This document shows, in pieces, positions 6,733 to 14,631 of a DNA stretch of 18,860 nucleotides. Position 1 is the first letter of the stretch. Each line of letters opens with the position of its first letter. Below the pieces are notes generated by a model. That model was given only the letters and a program-made list of their open reading frames with translations. It searched no databases and had not been told where the DNA came from. The stretch lies in contig JAQVDF010000002.1 in assembly GCA_028698405.1 (NCBI GenBank), positions 1 to 18,860 of the forward strand. The letters are read 5' to 3'. The position numbers and the translations under genes are program-made. This DNA comes from Phenylobacterium sp. (lineage in GTDB: Bacteria > Pseudomonadota > Alphaproteobacteria > Caulobacterales > Caulobacteraceae).

Positions 6733-9422
6733 GCCAGCATCCCCTTCAGGCGGTAGAGGGTCTCCAGCGCCTCGCGCGGGCTCATCCCGTCGACGTCGAG
6801 GGCGGTCAGGCTTTCCTCGATCGGCGAGGGGCCGGTGCGCGCCTGGGGCTCGGCGACGGCGGCGAACAGCGGCAGGTCCTCCAGGTGGGCGGGCGCGCCG
6901 GCCTCGCGCTCCAGCCGCTCCAGCACCTGACGGGCGCGGGAGACGACAGGCGCGGGCACACCGGCCAGCTTGGCCACCTGCACGCCGTAGGAGCGGTCGG
7001 CGGGGCCGGGCCCGGCCTCGTGCAGGAAGATCAGCTCGCCATTCCACTCCTTGGCCTTGAGCGACAGGTTGGCGACGTGGGCCAGCCGGTCCTCCAGCAC
7101 CGCCAGCTCGTGGTAGTGGGTGGCGAACAGCGCCCGGCAGCGGTTGGTCTCGTGCAGCGCCTCGGCGCAGGCCCAGGCGATGGCCAGGCCGTCGTAGGTG
7201 GCGGTGCCGCGGCCGATCTCGTCGAGGATCACCAGCGAGCGCGGGGTCGCCTGGGTCAGGATGGCGGCGGTCTCGACCATCTCCAGCATGAAGGTGGATC
7301 GGCCGCGCGCCAGATCGTCGCCCGCCCCCACCCGGCTGAACAGCCGGTCGACCACGCCCAGCCGCAGCTTCGCGGCCGGCACGAAGCAGCCGGCCTGGGC
7401 CAGCACCGCCAGGATCGCGTTCTGGCGCAGGAAGGTCGATTTGCCGGCCATGTTGGGGCCGGTGACAATGGCCAGCCGCGGCCCGCCCGCGCCGGTCCCG
7501 TCCAGGCGGCAATCGTTGGGCGTGAAGGCCTCGCCGGCCTTGCGCACCGCGGCCTCGACCACCGGGTGGCGGGCGGCCTGGGCCTCGAAGACGGCCGAGC
7601 GGTCGACCACCGGCCGGGTGGCGCCTACGTCCTCGGCCCATTCGGCGAGGCCCGCGGCGACGTCCAGCCGGGCGAACCCCTCGGCGGCGGCCTGAATCTG
7701 GGCCGCGACCGCGCAGGCGGCCTCGCGCCAGGCCTCGAAGGTCTCCAGCTCGATGGCCAGCGCCCGCTCGGCCGCCTGGGCGATGCGGGCGTCGAGCTCG
7801 GCCAGCTCGACGGTGGTGAAACGGACCTGGTTGGCCAGCGTCTGGCGGTGGATGAAGGTCGCGTTCAGCGGCGGCTTCATCAGCGGTTCGGCGGCTTTGG
7901 CGCTGGCCTCGACGAAATAGCCGAGCACGGCGTTGTGGCGTACCCGCAGGGAGACGCCGCTCTCGACCGCCAGCCGGGACTCCAGCGCCGCGACCACCTT
8001 GCGGGAATCGTCGCGCAGGGCGCGGGCCTGGTCGAGCTCTGGCCGCACGCCCTCGGCGACGAAGCCCCCGTCCCGGGCCAGGGTCGGCAGCTCCTCGCCC
8101 AACCCGGACTGCAGCAAGGCCTTCAGCTCGGCGAGTTCGGGCGCGCGGCCGGGATCGAGCGCCCCCAGCGCCGAGGCCACCTCGGCCGGCGGCGGGTTGA
8201 GCGCGTCCTGGTCCGCGGCGAACAGGGCGGCGGTCGCCTCGCCGGCGACCAGCCCGTCGCGCAGGCAGCCGAGGTCGCGCGGGCCGCCGCGGCCCAGCGC
8301 CAGCCGCGACAGGGCGCGGGCCATATCGCCCAGCCCCTTCAGCCGCTCGCGCAGCCGCTGGCGCAGCGGTCGGTGCTCGCAGAACCAGGCGACGGCGTCG
8401 AGCCGGGCGTCGATGGCCGCCGGATCGAGCAGCGGGCGGGCCAACCAGGCGGCCAGGAGCCGCGCCCCGGCGGCGGTCACCGTGCGGTCGATCGCTCCCA
8501 GCAGGCTGCCATCGCGCGAGCCGGCCAGGCTCTTCTCGATCTCCAGGCTGGCGCGGGTGGCGGGGTCGATGGCCATCACGTCGGCCGCGCCCGCCCGCCT
8601 GGGCGCCGTCAGGGCCGGCATGCGCCCGGCCTGGGTGGTTTCCAGATGAGCGGCGATCAGCCCCAGGGCGGCGACCTCGGCCCCGGTGAGCTGGCCGAAG
8701 CCGTCCAGGGTCTCGACCCCGTAGAGCCGCTTCAGCCGCGCCTCGGAAGCCGCCGGCTCGGCCAGCGCCGAGGGCAGCGGCTGGACGAAGCCGCCGCCGG
8801 CCTTCAGCGCAGAGCCCACCGTCTCGTCGGAGAACAGCCGGTCGGGGACCAGGATCTCCGAGGGGCCGAGGGCGGCCAGCGCCGAGGCCAGGCCGTCACG
8901 GCCCACGGCCAGGCACTCCACCTCGCCGGTGGAGATCTCGACGCTGGCCACCGCCGCCTGTCCGGCGCGCACCGCCACCGCAGCCAGCCGGTTGGCTCCG
9001 CGGGCGTCGAGCAGGCCGTCCTCGGTGAGGGTGCCGGGCGTGACGACGCGGACGATCTCGCGCCGGACCACCGCCTTGGAACCGCGCTTCCTGGCCTCGG
9101 CCGGGTCCTCCATCTGCTCGCAGACGGCGACCTTGAAGCCGGCCCGGATCAGCTTGGCGAGATAGGCCTCGGCGGCGTGAACCGGTACTCCGGCCATGGG
9201 GATCGGCTCGCCGCCGTGCTGGCCGCGCGAGGTCAGCGTGATGCCGAGCGCGGCGGCGGCCTTCTGGGCGTCCTCGAAGAACAGTTCGTAGAAGTCGCCC
9301 ATGCGGAAGAACACCAGCGCGTCCGGCTGGCGCGCCTTGGCCTCGAAGAACTGGGCCATCACGGGGCTGGCCGCCGCGGCCTGGGCGAGGGCGGCGTCGG
9401 ACTTCTGGCTGGCGGCGTTCAT
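6729..9422 (-). CDS. mutS: DNA mismatch repair protein MutS
   Basis: ATPase that recognises base mismatches and short loops in DNA and recruits MutL. At 897 residues it is slightly longer than the E. coli protein (853). The mismatch-reading Phe-X-Glu is at residues 44-46 within RMGDFYELF. The Walker A motif GPNMAGKS is at about 655-662. The Walker B and signature region VILDEIGRGTATYDGLA follows, preceded by the STFMLEM segment. The short C-terminal tail (SPREALETLYRLKGML) matches the family's tetramer-forming end. The ATG at 9420-9422 gives a normal N-terminus, though the ribosome site is weak. It is coupled downstream to the HAD gene by GTGA. It faces the GNAT gene across a 198-base divergent spacer. 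Complete, with no missing residues seen. Confidence 0.98.
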   Translation of the reverse strand: MNAASQKSDAALAQAAAASPVMAQFFEAKARQPDALVFFRMGDFYELFFEDAQKAAAALGITLTSRGQHGGEPIPMAGVPVHAAEAYLAKLIRAGFKVAVCEQMEDPAEARKRGSKAVVRREIVRVVTPGTLTEDGLLDARGANRLAAVAVRAGQAAVASVEISTGEVECLAVGRDGLASALAALGPSEILVPDRLFSDETVGSALKAGGGFVQPLPSALAEPAASEARLKRLYGVETLDGFGQLTGAEVAALGLIAAHLETTQAGRMPALTAPRRAGAADVMAIDPATRASLEIEKSLAGSRDGSLLGAIDRTVTAAGARLLAAWLARPLLDPAAIDARLDAVAWFCEHRPLRQRLRERLKGLGDMARALSRLALGRGGPRDLGCLRDGLVAGEATAALFAADQDALNPPPAEVASALGALDPGRAPELAELKALLQSGLGEELPTLARDGGFVAEGVRPELDQARALRDDSRKVVAALESRLAVESGVSLRVRHNAVLGYFVEASAKAAEPLMKPPLNATFIHRQTLANQVRFTTVELAELDARIAQAAERALAIELETFEAWREAACAVAAQIQAAAEGFARLDVAAGLAEWAEDVGATRPVVDRSAVFEAQAARHPVVEAAVRKAGEAFTPNDCRLDGTGAGGPRLAIVTGPNMAGKSTFLRQNAILAVLAQAGCFVPAAKLRLGVVDRLFSRVGAGDDLARGRSTFMLEMVETAAILTQATPRSLVILDEIGRGTATYDGLAIAWACAEALHETNRCRALFATHYHELAVLEDRLAHVANLSLKAKEWNGELIFLHEAGPGPADRSYGVQVAKLAGVPAPVVSRARQVLERLEREAGAPAHLEDLPLFAAVAEPQARTGPSPIEESLTALDVDGMSPREALETLYRLKGMLA

Positions 9423-9620
9423 GGCCGGCGGAGGCTAGCGGGGCCCGCCGCCCCCGTCAGCCCCGCCCCGGCCGGCCGCGACGATCGGCGGGCAGTTGTC
9501 AACAGGTAAGCGCCCTGCGGGCCGGCGCCGAAAAACCGGGCAGCGGCGCCGTGAGCCTCCAGCAGCCCTTGAACGTTTTCCCGAACGCCCCAAGCTCTTC
9601 AGGGAAAGGCGGTTTGCAGC
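9423..9620. other. Divergent spacer between mutS and the GNAT gene
   Basis: No gene is seen in these 198 bases, which must hold the mutS promoter and probably one for the acetyltransferase. The left half is extremely GC-rich. The right half has a repeated GAAC pair (9571-9574 and 9583-9586) about 35-50 bases before the GNAT start, and a purine stretch GGGAAAGGCGG (9602-9612) that can serve as its ribosome site. No convincing -10/-35 pair could be set by eye. Confidence 0.35.
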
Positions 9621-10142
9621 TTGTCCTACTTCATCGTCCCCGCCGGCCCTTCCGACGCCCGCGACATCGCCCGGGTCCACGTGGCCTCGTGGCGCGAGAC
9701 CTACCCCGGCATGCTGCCGGCCAACTTCCTGGCGGCGATGAACGAGGATGTGCACGCCCGCCGCTGGCGCGTGACGCTGATGGAGCCCGGCCCGGACGAC
9801 GTCGTGCTGCTGGCCGAAGGGCCGGGGGGCGTGGTCGGCTACTGTTCGGCGGGCCCGTCGCGCTTCCGCCGGCCGGGCGAGGCGGAGATCGCCACCCTCT
9901 ACGTGCTGAAGAAGGCGCAGGGCGAGGGGCTGGGCCGCCGGCTGGTGCAGGACGCCGCCCGCGCGCTCGCCGCGCACAACGCCGACAGCTTGGTGATCTC
10001 GGTGCTGGAGGACAACCTGAAGGCCCGCGCCTTCTACGAGCACCTGGGCGGACAGGCCGAAGAACCGCGCGCCGACCGCGGCCCCGGCGGCCTGGTCTAC
10101 GAGGTCGACTACCGCTGGCCGGACATCCGCGTCCTCGTCTGA
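9621..10142 (+). CDS. GNAT-family N-acetyltransferase
   Basis: A probable acetyl-CoA-dependent N-acetyltransferase of 173 residues; the acceptor is unknown. The N-terminal part (VHVASWRETYPGMLP, residues 19-33) is typical of GNATs related to RimI/YjaB-like enzymes that open with a W-R-x-x-Y segment. The pyrophosphate-binding loop of motif A is QGEGLG at residues 100-105, after the strand EIATLYVLK. Motif B shows VLEDNLKARAFYEHLG (128-143), with Asn132 and FYE at 138-140. The start is a TTG at 9621, chosen because no ATG or GTG exists before the conserved N-terminus and GGGAAAGGCGG lies 8-18 bases upstream. It is divergent from mutS and 74 bases ahead of the CoA transferase gene, with which it may be co-transcribed. 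Confidence 0.9.
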   Translation: MSYFIVPAGPSDARDIARVHVASWRETYPGMLPANFLAAMNEDVHARRWRVTLMEPGPDDVVLLAEGPGGVVGYCSAGPSRFRRPGEAEIATLYVLKKAQGEGLGRRLVQDAARALAAHNADSLVISVLEDNLKARAFYEHLGGQAEEPRADRGPGGLVYEVDYRWPDIRVLV

Positions 10143-10216
10143 TCGGACGGTGGCGCCCGCCCCGCGGCGCTTGCTAGTCTACCGACAAACGACACGCCTC
10201 CGGGGAAGGGGACGCC

Positions 10217-11401
10217 ATGGCCTCGCCGCTCGACGGCCTGAAGGTGCTCGACTGCACTCACGTCATCGCCGGGGCCTGGTGCTCGCTGCTGCTGGCGGAC
10301 ATGGGCGCGGACGTGATCAAGATCGAGCCGCTGGAGGGAGAGACCACCCGCGGCCACCCCAAGGCCCGGTTCAAGGCCTTCGACTACGTCAACCGCAACA
10401 AGCGCTCGCTGGCCGTGGACCTCTCCAAGCCCGAAGGCCAGGCGGTGATCCGCCGGCTGGCGCGCTCCGCCGACGTGTTCGTCGAGAACTACCGGCCGAG
10501 CGCGCTGGAGCGGATGGGCCTGGGTTACGCCCAGCTGTCGGCCGAGAACCCCCGGCTGGTCTACGCCTCGGTTTCCGGCTTCGGCCACACCGGGCCCTAC
10601 CGCGACCGCGGCGGCTTCGACCTGATCGCCCAGGCGATGAGCGGCATCATGAGCTTCACCGGCGAGGTGGGCTCGACCAGGCCGACCGCCGCGGGCGTGC
10701 CGCTGTCGGACCTCAACGCCGGCCTGTTCGCCGCGCTCGGGGTGCTGGCCGCCCTGCGCCACCGTGACCAGAGCGGTGAGGGCCAGCACGTGGAGACCTC
10801 GCTGCTGGAGAGCGCCATCGCCTACACCGTCTGGGAGACCGGCCTGCATCTGTCGACCGGCGAGGTGGCCAAGCCCAACGGCTCGCGCCACCGGCTGGCC
10901 GCGCCTTACGAGGCGCTGAAGACCGCCGACGGCCACGTGGTGGTCGGCGTCAACAACGAGCGGCTGTGGGCCAGGTTCTGCCAGGCGCTGGGCGATCCGG
11001 CGCTGAAGGACGACCCCAGGTTCGCCGACAACCGCGCCCGGGTGCAGAACCGCGACGCCCTCGCCGAGCGCATCGAGGAAGTCCTCGCCGGCGACACCAC
11101 CGAGGCCTGGGTGGCACGCTTCGAGGCGGCCGGCGTGCCCTCGGGGCCGATCAACACCATCGACAAGGCCCTGACCGACCCGCACGTGACCGCCCGCGGG
11201 CTGCTGGCCGAGGTGGACGGGCGCCGGTTCACCCGCACGCCGCTGCAGTTCTCGAAAACGCCGGTGGCCGTGAAGCGCGGGCCGCCGCCGCTCGGCTCGT
11301 CGAGCCGGGACGTGCTGGCCGAGGCGGGGCTGCCCCCCGAAGAGATCGACAAGCTGGTGGCGTCGGGAGTGGTCGGCGCCGGAGAGGACGTGAAGGCATG
11401 A
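10217..11401 (+). CDS. CaiB/BaiF (family III) CoA-transferase
   Basis: Transfers CoA between an acyl-CoA and a free carboxylic acid through an aspartyl-CoA intermediate. At 394 residues it is the usual length for this family. The N-terminus PLDGLKVLDCTHVIAG with LLADMGADVIKIE (residues 25-37) is diagnostic. The catalytic aspartate is Asp166 in GVPLSDLNAGLFAALG, matching Asp169 of formyl-CoA transferase. The late segment GVPSGPINTIDKALTDPHV is also typical. The start ATG at 10217 has a clear ribosome site (GGGGAAGGGGA, 10202-10212). Its stop overlaps the start of the crotonase gene as ATGA, so the two are translated together and probably work on the same acyl-CoA. The actual acid is unknown; formate/oxalate, carnitine, succinate and branched-chain acids are all used within the family. 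Confidence 0.94.
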   Translation: MASPLDGLKVLDCTHVIAGAWCSLLLADMGADVIKIEPLEGETTRGHPKARFKAFDYVNRNKRSLAVDLSKPEGQAVIRRLARSADVFVENYRPSALERMGLGYAQLSAENPRLVYASVSGFGHTGPYRDRGGFDLIAQAMSGIMSFTGEVGSTRPTAAGVPLSDLNAGLFAALGVLAALRHRDQSGEGQHVETSLLESAIAYTVWETGLHLSTGEVAKPNGSRHRLAAPYEALKTADGHVVVGVNNERLWARFCQALGDPALKDDPRFADNRARVQNRDALAERIEEVLAGDTTEAWVARFEAAGVPSGPINTIDKALTDPHVTARGLLAEVDGRRFTRTPLQFSKTPVAVKRGPPPLGSSSRDVLAEAGLPPEEIDKLVASGVVGAGEDVKA

Positions 11402-12150
11402 GCGGAACCGTTCACCTGGAGGCGCCGTCGAAGCACGTGCGCTTGCTGACCATCGACAACCCGCCGATGAACCCGCTGGGGGTGGAGATGCGCGCCACCT
11501 TCATGGGCGTGCTCGACGAGGTCGACGCCCACGCCGACGTCCGCTGCCTGGTGGTCACCGGCAAGGGCCGGGCCTTCTGCTCCGGCGACGACCTGAAGAA
11601 CGTGGGGGCGCAGGGCGAGGACCTGGCCGGCTTCTCGCGCCTGCTGGACCGGCTGGACGCCAGTCGCGTGCCGGTGGTGGCCGCGGTCAACGGCTGGTGC
11701 GTCGGCGGCGGCTTCGAGCTCGCCCTGTGCTGCGACGTCCGCATCGCCTCGACCGAGGCCAGGTTCACCGCCGCCGGCGTCAACGTCGGGCTGATGGCCA
11801 GCGCCTACCGCCTGCCGCGGATCATCGGGGTGGGGCCGGCCAAGGCCATGCTGCTCACCGGCCTGCCGCACGACGCCGCCACCGCCGAGAAGTTCGGCCT
11901 GGTCACCGCTGTGCACCAGCCCGAGGCGCTGATGCCCGCCGCCCTGGCGCTGGCCGAACGCATCGCCTCGCGCGCGCCGCTCTCGGTCGCCGCCGCCAAG
12001 CGCGTCTCGAGCCGCGCGCCCGACCTCTCGCCCGAGGAGGCCGAAAAGCTCCAGGCCGCCGAACTGCGCGTCCTTCGCAAGAGCGCGGACCACAAGGAAG
12101 CCGTCCGCGCCTTCCGCGAAAAGCGCGAGCCGGTGTTCACCGGGGAGTAG
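11398..12150 (+). CDS. Enoyl-CoA hydratase/isomerase (crotonase) family protein, atypical active site
   Basis: Crotonase-fold protein of 250 residues acting on an acyl-CoA thioester. The oxyanion-hole segments are present: AFCSGDDLK at residues 59-67 and NGWCVGGGFELAL at 98-110, where Glu108 aligns with catalytic Glu144 of the mammalian hydratase. The second catalytic glutamate, in the usual PEVxLG segment, is replaced: the segment here reads TAAGVNVGL, with Gly127 at that place. The following PGxGG loop is also changed (LMASAYRLPR). So it may not be a simple syn-hydratase; an isomerase, dehydratase, thioesterase or decarboxylase role is possible. The ATG at 11398-11400 overlaps the stop of the CoA-transferase gene (ATGA). 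It ends 51 bases before the convergent fabB, with two hairpins between. Confidence 0.92.
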   Translation: MSGTVHLEAPSKHVRLLTIDNPPMNPLGVEMRATFMGVLDEVDAHADVRCLVVTGKGRAFCSGDDLKNVGAQGEDLAGFSRLLDRLDASRVPVVAAVNGWCVGGGFELALCCDVRIASTEARFTAAGVNVGLMASAYRLPRIIGVGPAKAMLLTGLPHDAATAEKFGLVTAVHQPEALMPAALALAERIASRAPLSVAAAKRVSSRAPDLSPEEAEKLQAAELRVLRKSADHKEAVRAFREKREPVFTGE

Positions 12151-12161
12151 GGGCTGGTCGT

Positions 12162-12176
12162 CGCCGCCCTGCGGCG
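12162..12176. terminator. Small GC hairpin after the crotonase gene
   Basis: CGCCGC-CCT-GCGGCG is a 6-bp perfect stem with a 3-base loop, 12 bases after the crotonase stop. It has no T-run, so it is a weak intrinsic-terminator candidate that may act with the neighbouring stem at 12189-12207. Confidence 0.35.
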
Positions 12177-12188
12177 CAATCCGCTGAC

Positions 12189-12207
12189 GTCTGAGGCCGG
12201 CTCAGAC
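12189..12207. terminator. Symmetric hairpin at the convergent crotonase/fabB junction
   Basis: GTCTGAG-GCCGG-CTCAGAC is a perfect 7-bp stem with a 5-base loop; it contains the fabB stop codon (12202-12204). Being a palindrome it can form in both transcripts, which suits a shared bidirectional terminator between convergent genes. There is no T-run on either strand, so confidence stays moderate. Confidence 0.45.
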
Positions 12208-13413
12208 CCTCGACATCACCAGGCAGCCGTTGGTGCCGCCGAAGCCGAAGCTGTTGCTCATCACCGTCTCGAGGTCGCGGTCGATCCGCTGGCGGACGAT
12301 CGGCATGTCCTCGAAGACCGGGTCCAGCTGTTCGATGTGGGCGCTCTCGGCGACGAAGCCGTTGTTGAGCATCAGGAGCGAGTAGATCGCCTCCTGCGCG
12401 CCGGCGGCCCCGAGGCTGTGGCCGGTGAGCGACTTGGTGGACGAGATCAGCGGGGCGTCCTTGCCGAACGCCTCGCGGACCGCCTCCATCTCCTTGACGT
12501 CGCCGACCGGAGTCGAGGTGCCGTGCGGGTTGAGGTAGTCCACCTTGCGGCCGCCGGCGCCCTTCAGGGCCAGCTTCATGCATCGGGCGGCGCCTTCGCC
12601 CGACGGGGCGACCATGTCGAAGCCGTCGGAGTTGGCCGCATATCCGACGATCTCGCCGTAGATCTTGGCCCCGCGCGCCCTGGCCCGCTCGTATTCCTCG
12701 AGCACCACGATGCCGGCCCCGCCGGCGATCACGAAGCCGTCGCGGTTGGCGTCGTAGGCCCGGCTGGCGACGCTCGGCCGGTCGTTGAAGTTGGAGCTCA
12801 TCGCGCCCATGGCGTCGAACAGCACCGACAGGGTCCAGTCCAGCTCTTCCGTGCCGCCGGCGAACACGACGTCCTGCTTGCCCCAGGCGATCTGCTCGTA
12901 GCCGACGCCGATGCAGTGGGCGGAGGTGGCGCAGGCCGAGGAGATGGAGAAGTTCAGGCCGCGGATCTTGAACCAGGTGGCCAGCGTGGCCGAAGGGCCC
13001 GAACTCATCGCCTTGGGCACGGCGAAGGGGCCGACCCGCTTGGGCCCGCGCTCCTTGGCGGTGGCCGCGGCCTCGACGATGGCCCGCGTCGAGGGCCCGC
13101 CGGAGCCGACGATCAGGCCGGTCATCTCGTTGGAGATCTCGCCTTCCTCGAGGCCCGAATCGGCGATCGCCTGTTCCATGGCGATGTGGCCGAAGGCGGT
13201 GCCCTGGGCGAGGAAGCGGGCCGCCCGGCGGTCGACCATGGATTCCCAGTCGATCTGCGGCGGGGCGTGAACCTGGGAGCGGAAGCCGAGCTCCGCGTAT
13301 TCGGGGGCGTTCCGAATTCCGCTCTTGGCCTCGCGCAGCGAGGCCAGCACCTCGTTGGCGTTGTTGCCGATGGACGAGACGATACCGATGCCGGTTACGA
13401 CGACGCGGCGCAC
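12202..13413 (-). CDS. fabB: 3-oxoacyl-ACP synthase I
   Basis: Condensing enzyme that extends acyl-ACP chains with malonyl-ACP and elongates the cis-3-decenoyl intermediate made by FabA. It is therefore needed for unsaturated fatty acids. At 403 residues it matches the family (E. coli 406). The catalytic triad is complete: Cys161 in [10 protein letters not shown], His297 in [11 protein letters not shown] and His332 in [15 protein letters not shown], with Lys327 also present. The start is GTG at 13411-13413, decided by a near-perfect GGGAGGAG ribosome site 6-13 bases upstream. It lies 15 bases after fabA and forms a fabA-fabB operon. This pairing, not FabF-like context, supports the fabB name. 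No fabI follows here. Confidence 0.96.
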   Translation of the reverse strand: MRRVVVTGIGIVSSIGNNANEVLASLREAKSGIRNAPEYAELGFRSQVHAPPQIDWESMVDRRAARFLAQGTAFGHIAMEQAIADSGLEEGEISNEMTGLIVGSGGPSTRAIVEAAATAKERGPKRVGPFAVPKAMSSGPSATLATWFKIRGLNFSISSACATSAHCIGVGYEQIAWGKQDVVFAGGTEELDWTLSVLFDAMGAMSSNFNDRPSVASRAYDANRDGFVIAGGAGIVVLEEYERARARGAKIYGEIVGYAANSDGFDMVAPSGEGAARCMKLALKGAGGRKVDYLNPHGTSTPVGDVKEMEAVREAFGKDAPLISSTKSLTGHSLGAAGAQEAIYSLLMLNNGFVAESAHIEQLDPVFEDMPIVRQRIDRDLETVMSNSFGFGGTNGCLVMSRV

Positions 13414-13428
13414 TTGAGCTCCTCCCGC

Positions 13429-13965
13429 TTACCTTGCGAGCGCTTCGGGCGACATCAGGCCGACCCGCAGGTCCTCGGCCCAATAGATAGGCTTTCCGTC
13501 GGCTTCCAGCACCGCATCCCCCAGGCCCATGACCAGCGAGCGGTTGATCACCCGCTTCATGTCGACCTTGTAGACCACCTTGGTGATGTCTTGGGTCACC
13601 TGGCCGGCGAACTTGACGTTGCCGCAGCCCAGCGCCCGACCGCGGCCCTTGCCGCCGATCCAGCCCAAGAAGAATCCGACCAGCTGCCACATGGCGTCGA
13701 GGCCCAGCGAGCCCGGCATCACCGGGTCGCCCAGGAAGTGGCAGTCGAAGAACCAGAGGTCGGGCGTGATATCGAATTCCGCCTCGATGTAGCCCTTGCC
13801 GTACTTGCCGCCGTCCTTGTTGATCGTGACGATCCGGTGGAACAGCAGCATCGGGGGCGCGGGCAACTGGGCGTTGCCAGGCCCGAACAGCTCGCCGCGG
13901 GCGCAGGCCAGCAGTTCTTCGTAGTCGTAGCGGTCCTTGACCGCAGGGCTCGTCGTTTCCGCCAT
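13429..13965 (-). CDS. fabA: Bifunctional 3-hydroxydecanoyl-ACP dehydratase/isomerase
   Basis: Dehydrates 3-hydroxydecanoyl-ACP and isomerises the trans-2 product to cis-3-decenoyl-ACP, the branch point to anaerobic unsaturated fatty acids. The catalytic pair is present: the histidine in [14 protein letters not shown] (residue 76 from the start used here) and the aspartate 14 residues later in GLDAMWQL, the same spacing as His70 and Asp84 in E. coli. The length of 178 residues is normal (E. coli 172). The ATG at 13963-13965 is preferred; a GTG directly before it (13966-13968) would add one residue. It is followed by fabB after 15 bases. A possible own promoter lies in the 59-base gap behind the SH3-like gene. 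Confidence 0.95.
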   Translation of the reverse strand: MAETTSPAVKDRYDYEELLACARGELFGPGNAQLPAPPMLLFHRIVTINKDGGKYGKGYIEAEFDITPDLWFFDCHFLGDPVMPGSLGLDAMWQLVGFFLGWIGGKGRGRALGCGNVKFAGQVTQDITKVVYKVDMKRVINRSLVMGLGDAVLEADGKPIYWAEDLRVGLMSPEALAR

Positions 13966-13998
13966 CACCAGCCTGGCCGTGCTCTCAGGAAGGGTGAG

Positions 13999-14028
13999 GC
14001 CCTAACACGACCCCGCGCACCGGCTCAA
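13999..14028 (-). promoter_or_regulatory. Possible fabA promoter
   Basis: On the minus strand TTGAGCC (14022-14028) is followed after 15 bases by GTTAGGGC (13999-14006). This loosely resembles the Caulobacter housekeeping promoter TTGACGS-N10-14-GCTANAWC. The -35 overlaps the stop of the upstream gene. The -10 is poor and the spacing one base long, so this is tentative. Confidence 0.25.
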
Positions 14029-14537
14029 CGACATTGGGGACGTTCGTCGGTCCCCCATAGCTCGTTCGCCGGCGTCCAGCCGGTGGTCCGGCCTGCGCGG
14101 ATGCGGCACCATCCTTCGCTGCAGCGGTCCAACGCAGCCAGCGAGCGCGGGTTCAAATAGGCGAAGGCGCGCTGCTGCGGATCGGGCTTTCGGCGCAGCG
14201 CCAGCGGGGTGTCCTTGACCCGCATCACCATGCGCCGTCCGTCGGTCGTGCGCCGGTGCACCCAGGCGGAACCGCCGTCGGGGTCGCACACCTTGCGCCA
14301 CTCGCGGGTCTCGGCGACGACCTGCACCGGCAGTCCCTTCACCCGATAGATCCACAGCCTGCGGTGATCGTCGGCGGGACCGGAGCGGGCGTTCACCTCG
14401 TCGAACTTCAGCGACACGTAGCGCGGCACCGGAAGACCCGACGGCGTGGGCCGGTCGGCGGCCAGCGCAGCGGTTGCGCCGCAGAGCGCCAACGCCGCCG
14501 CCAGTTTCAGCAGCCGACTTTTTCGCCGTCCGTACAA
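14025..14537 (-). CDS. Secreted SH3-like domain protein
   Basis: Exported protein of 170 residues with bacterial SH3-type domains, probably periplasmic and binding cell wall or another protein; no enzyme motif is seen. The start used is TTG at 14535-14537, preceded by AAGGCGAG at 7-14 bases; the open frame runs on upstream but without sense. The N-terminus is a clear signal peptide: basic RRKSR (residues 4-8), a hydrophobic stretch to residue 25, and an ALA-AD cleavage site near 26-27. The first SH3 unit covers about 44-100 (VNARSGPADDHRRLW ... GLPVQVV ... WRKVCDPDGGSAWVH). A second, more divergent one covers about 102-160 (DTPLALRRKPD ... CSEGWCRI ... TTGWTPANELWG). Cys84, 139, 144 and 169 could form disulfides. 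It lies 59 bases upstream of fabA and is divergent from the dehydrogenase gene. Confidence 0.82.
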   Translation of the reverse strand: MYGRRKSRLLKLAAALALCGATAALAADRPTPSGLPVPRYVSLKFDEVNARSGPADDHRRLWIYRVKGLPVQVVAETREWRKVCDPDGGSAWVHRRTTDGRRMVMRVKDTPLALRRKPDPQQRAFAYLNPRSLAALDRCSEGWCRIRAGRTTGWTPANELWGTDERPQCR

Positions 14538-14549
14538 TCCGTGCTCGCC

Positions 14550-14578
14550 TTGGCCGCCGAGGGGGGCTTTGCTAGAAG
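14550..14578 (+). promoter_or_regulatory. Possible promoter of the dehydrogenase gene
   Basis: TTGGCCG (14550-14556), then 14 bases, then GCTAGAAG (14571-14578) approximates the Caulobacter housekeeping consensus TTGACGS-N10-14-GCTANAWC. Seven of eight -10 positions fit and the -35 is partial. Transcription would start near 14585, giving a leader of about 48 bases that contains AGGAAG at 14609-14614. The palindrome GCGCG-CAAAAT-CGCGC (14578-14593) overlaps the predicted start point. Confidence 0.4.
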
Positions 14579-14631
14579 CGCGCAAAATCGCGCCTACAGC
14601 CGCGCCCCAGGAAGCCCCCTTTTCGTATCTC

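Noticed and set aside
6885..9509. An 874-residue plus-strand open frame opposite mutS
   Set aside because: Same kind of shadow; no motif, and the mutS reading is beyond doubt.
9571..9586. GAAC-N8-GAAC upstream of the GNAT gene as an SOS (LexA) box
   Set aside because: The alphaproteobacterial LexA site is a GTTC direct repeat with a 7-base gap; here the gap is 8, so the match is one base off.
10173..10180. GCTAGTCT as a -10 element of the CoA transferase gene
   Set aside because: No acceptable -35 at 10-14 bases upstream, and the gene may be transcribed from the GNAT promoter.
12137..13690. A 517-residue minus-strand frame over fabA and fabB
   Set aside because: An alternate frame of the two fab genes, dominated by Arg and Gly; the real frames contain full active sites.
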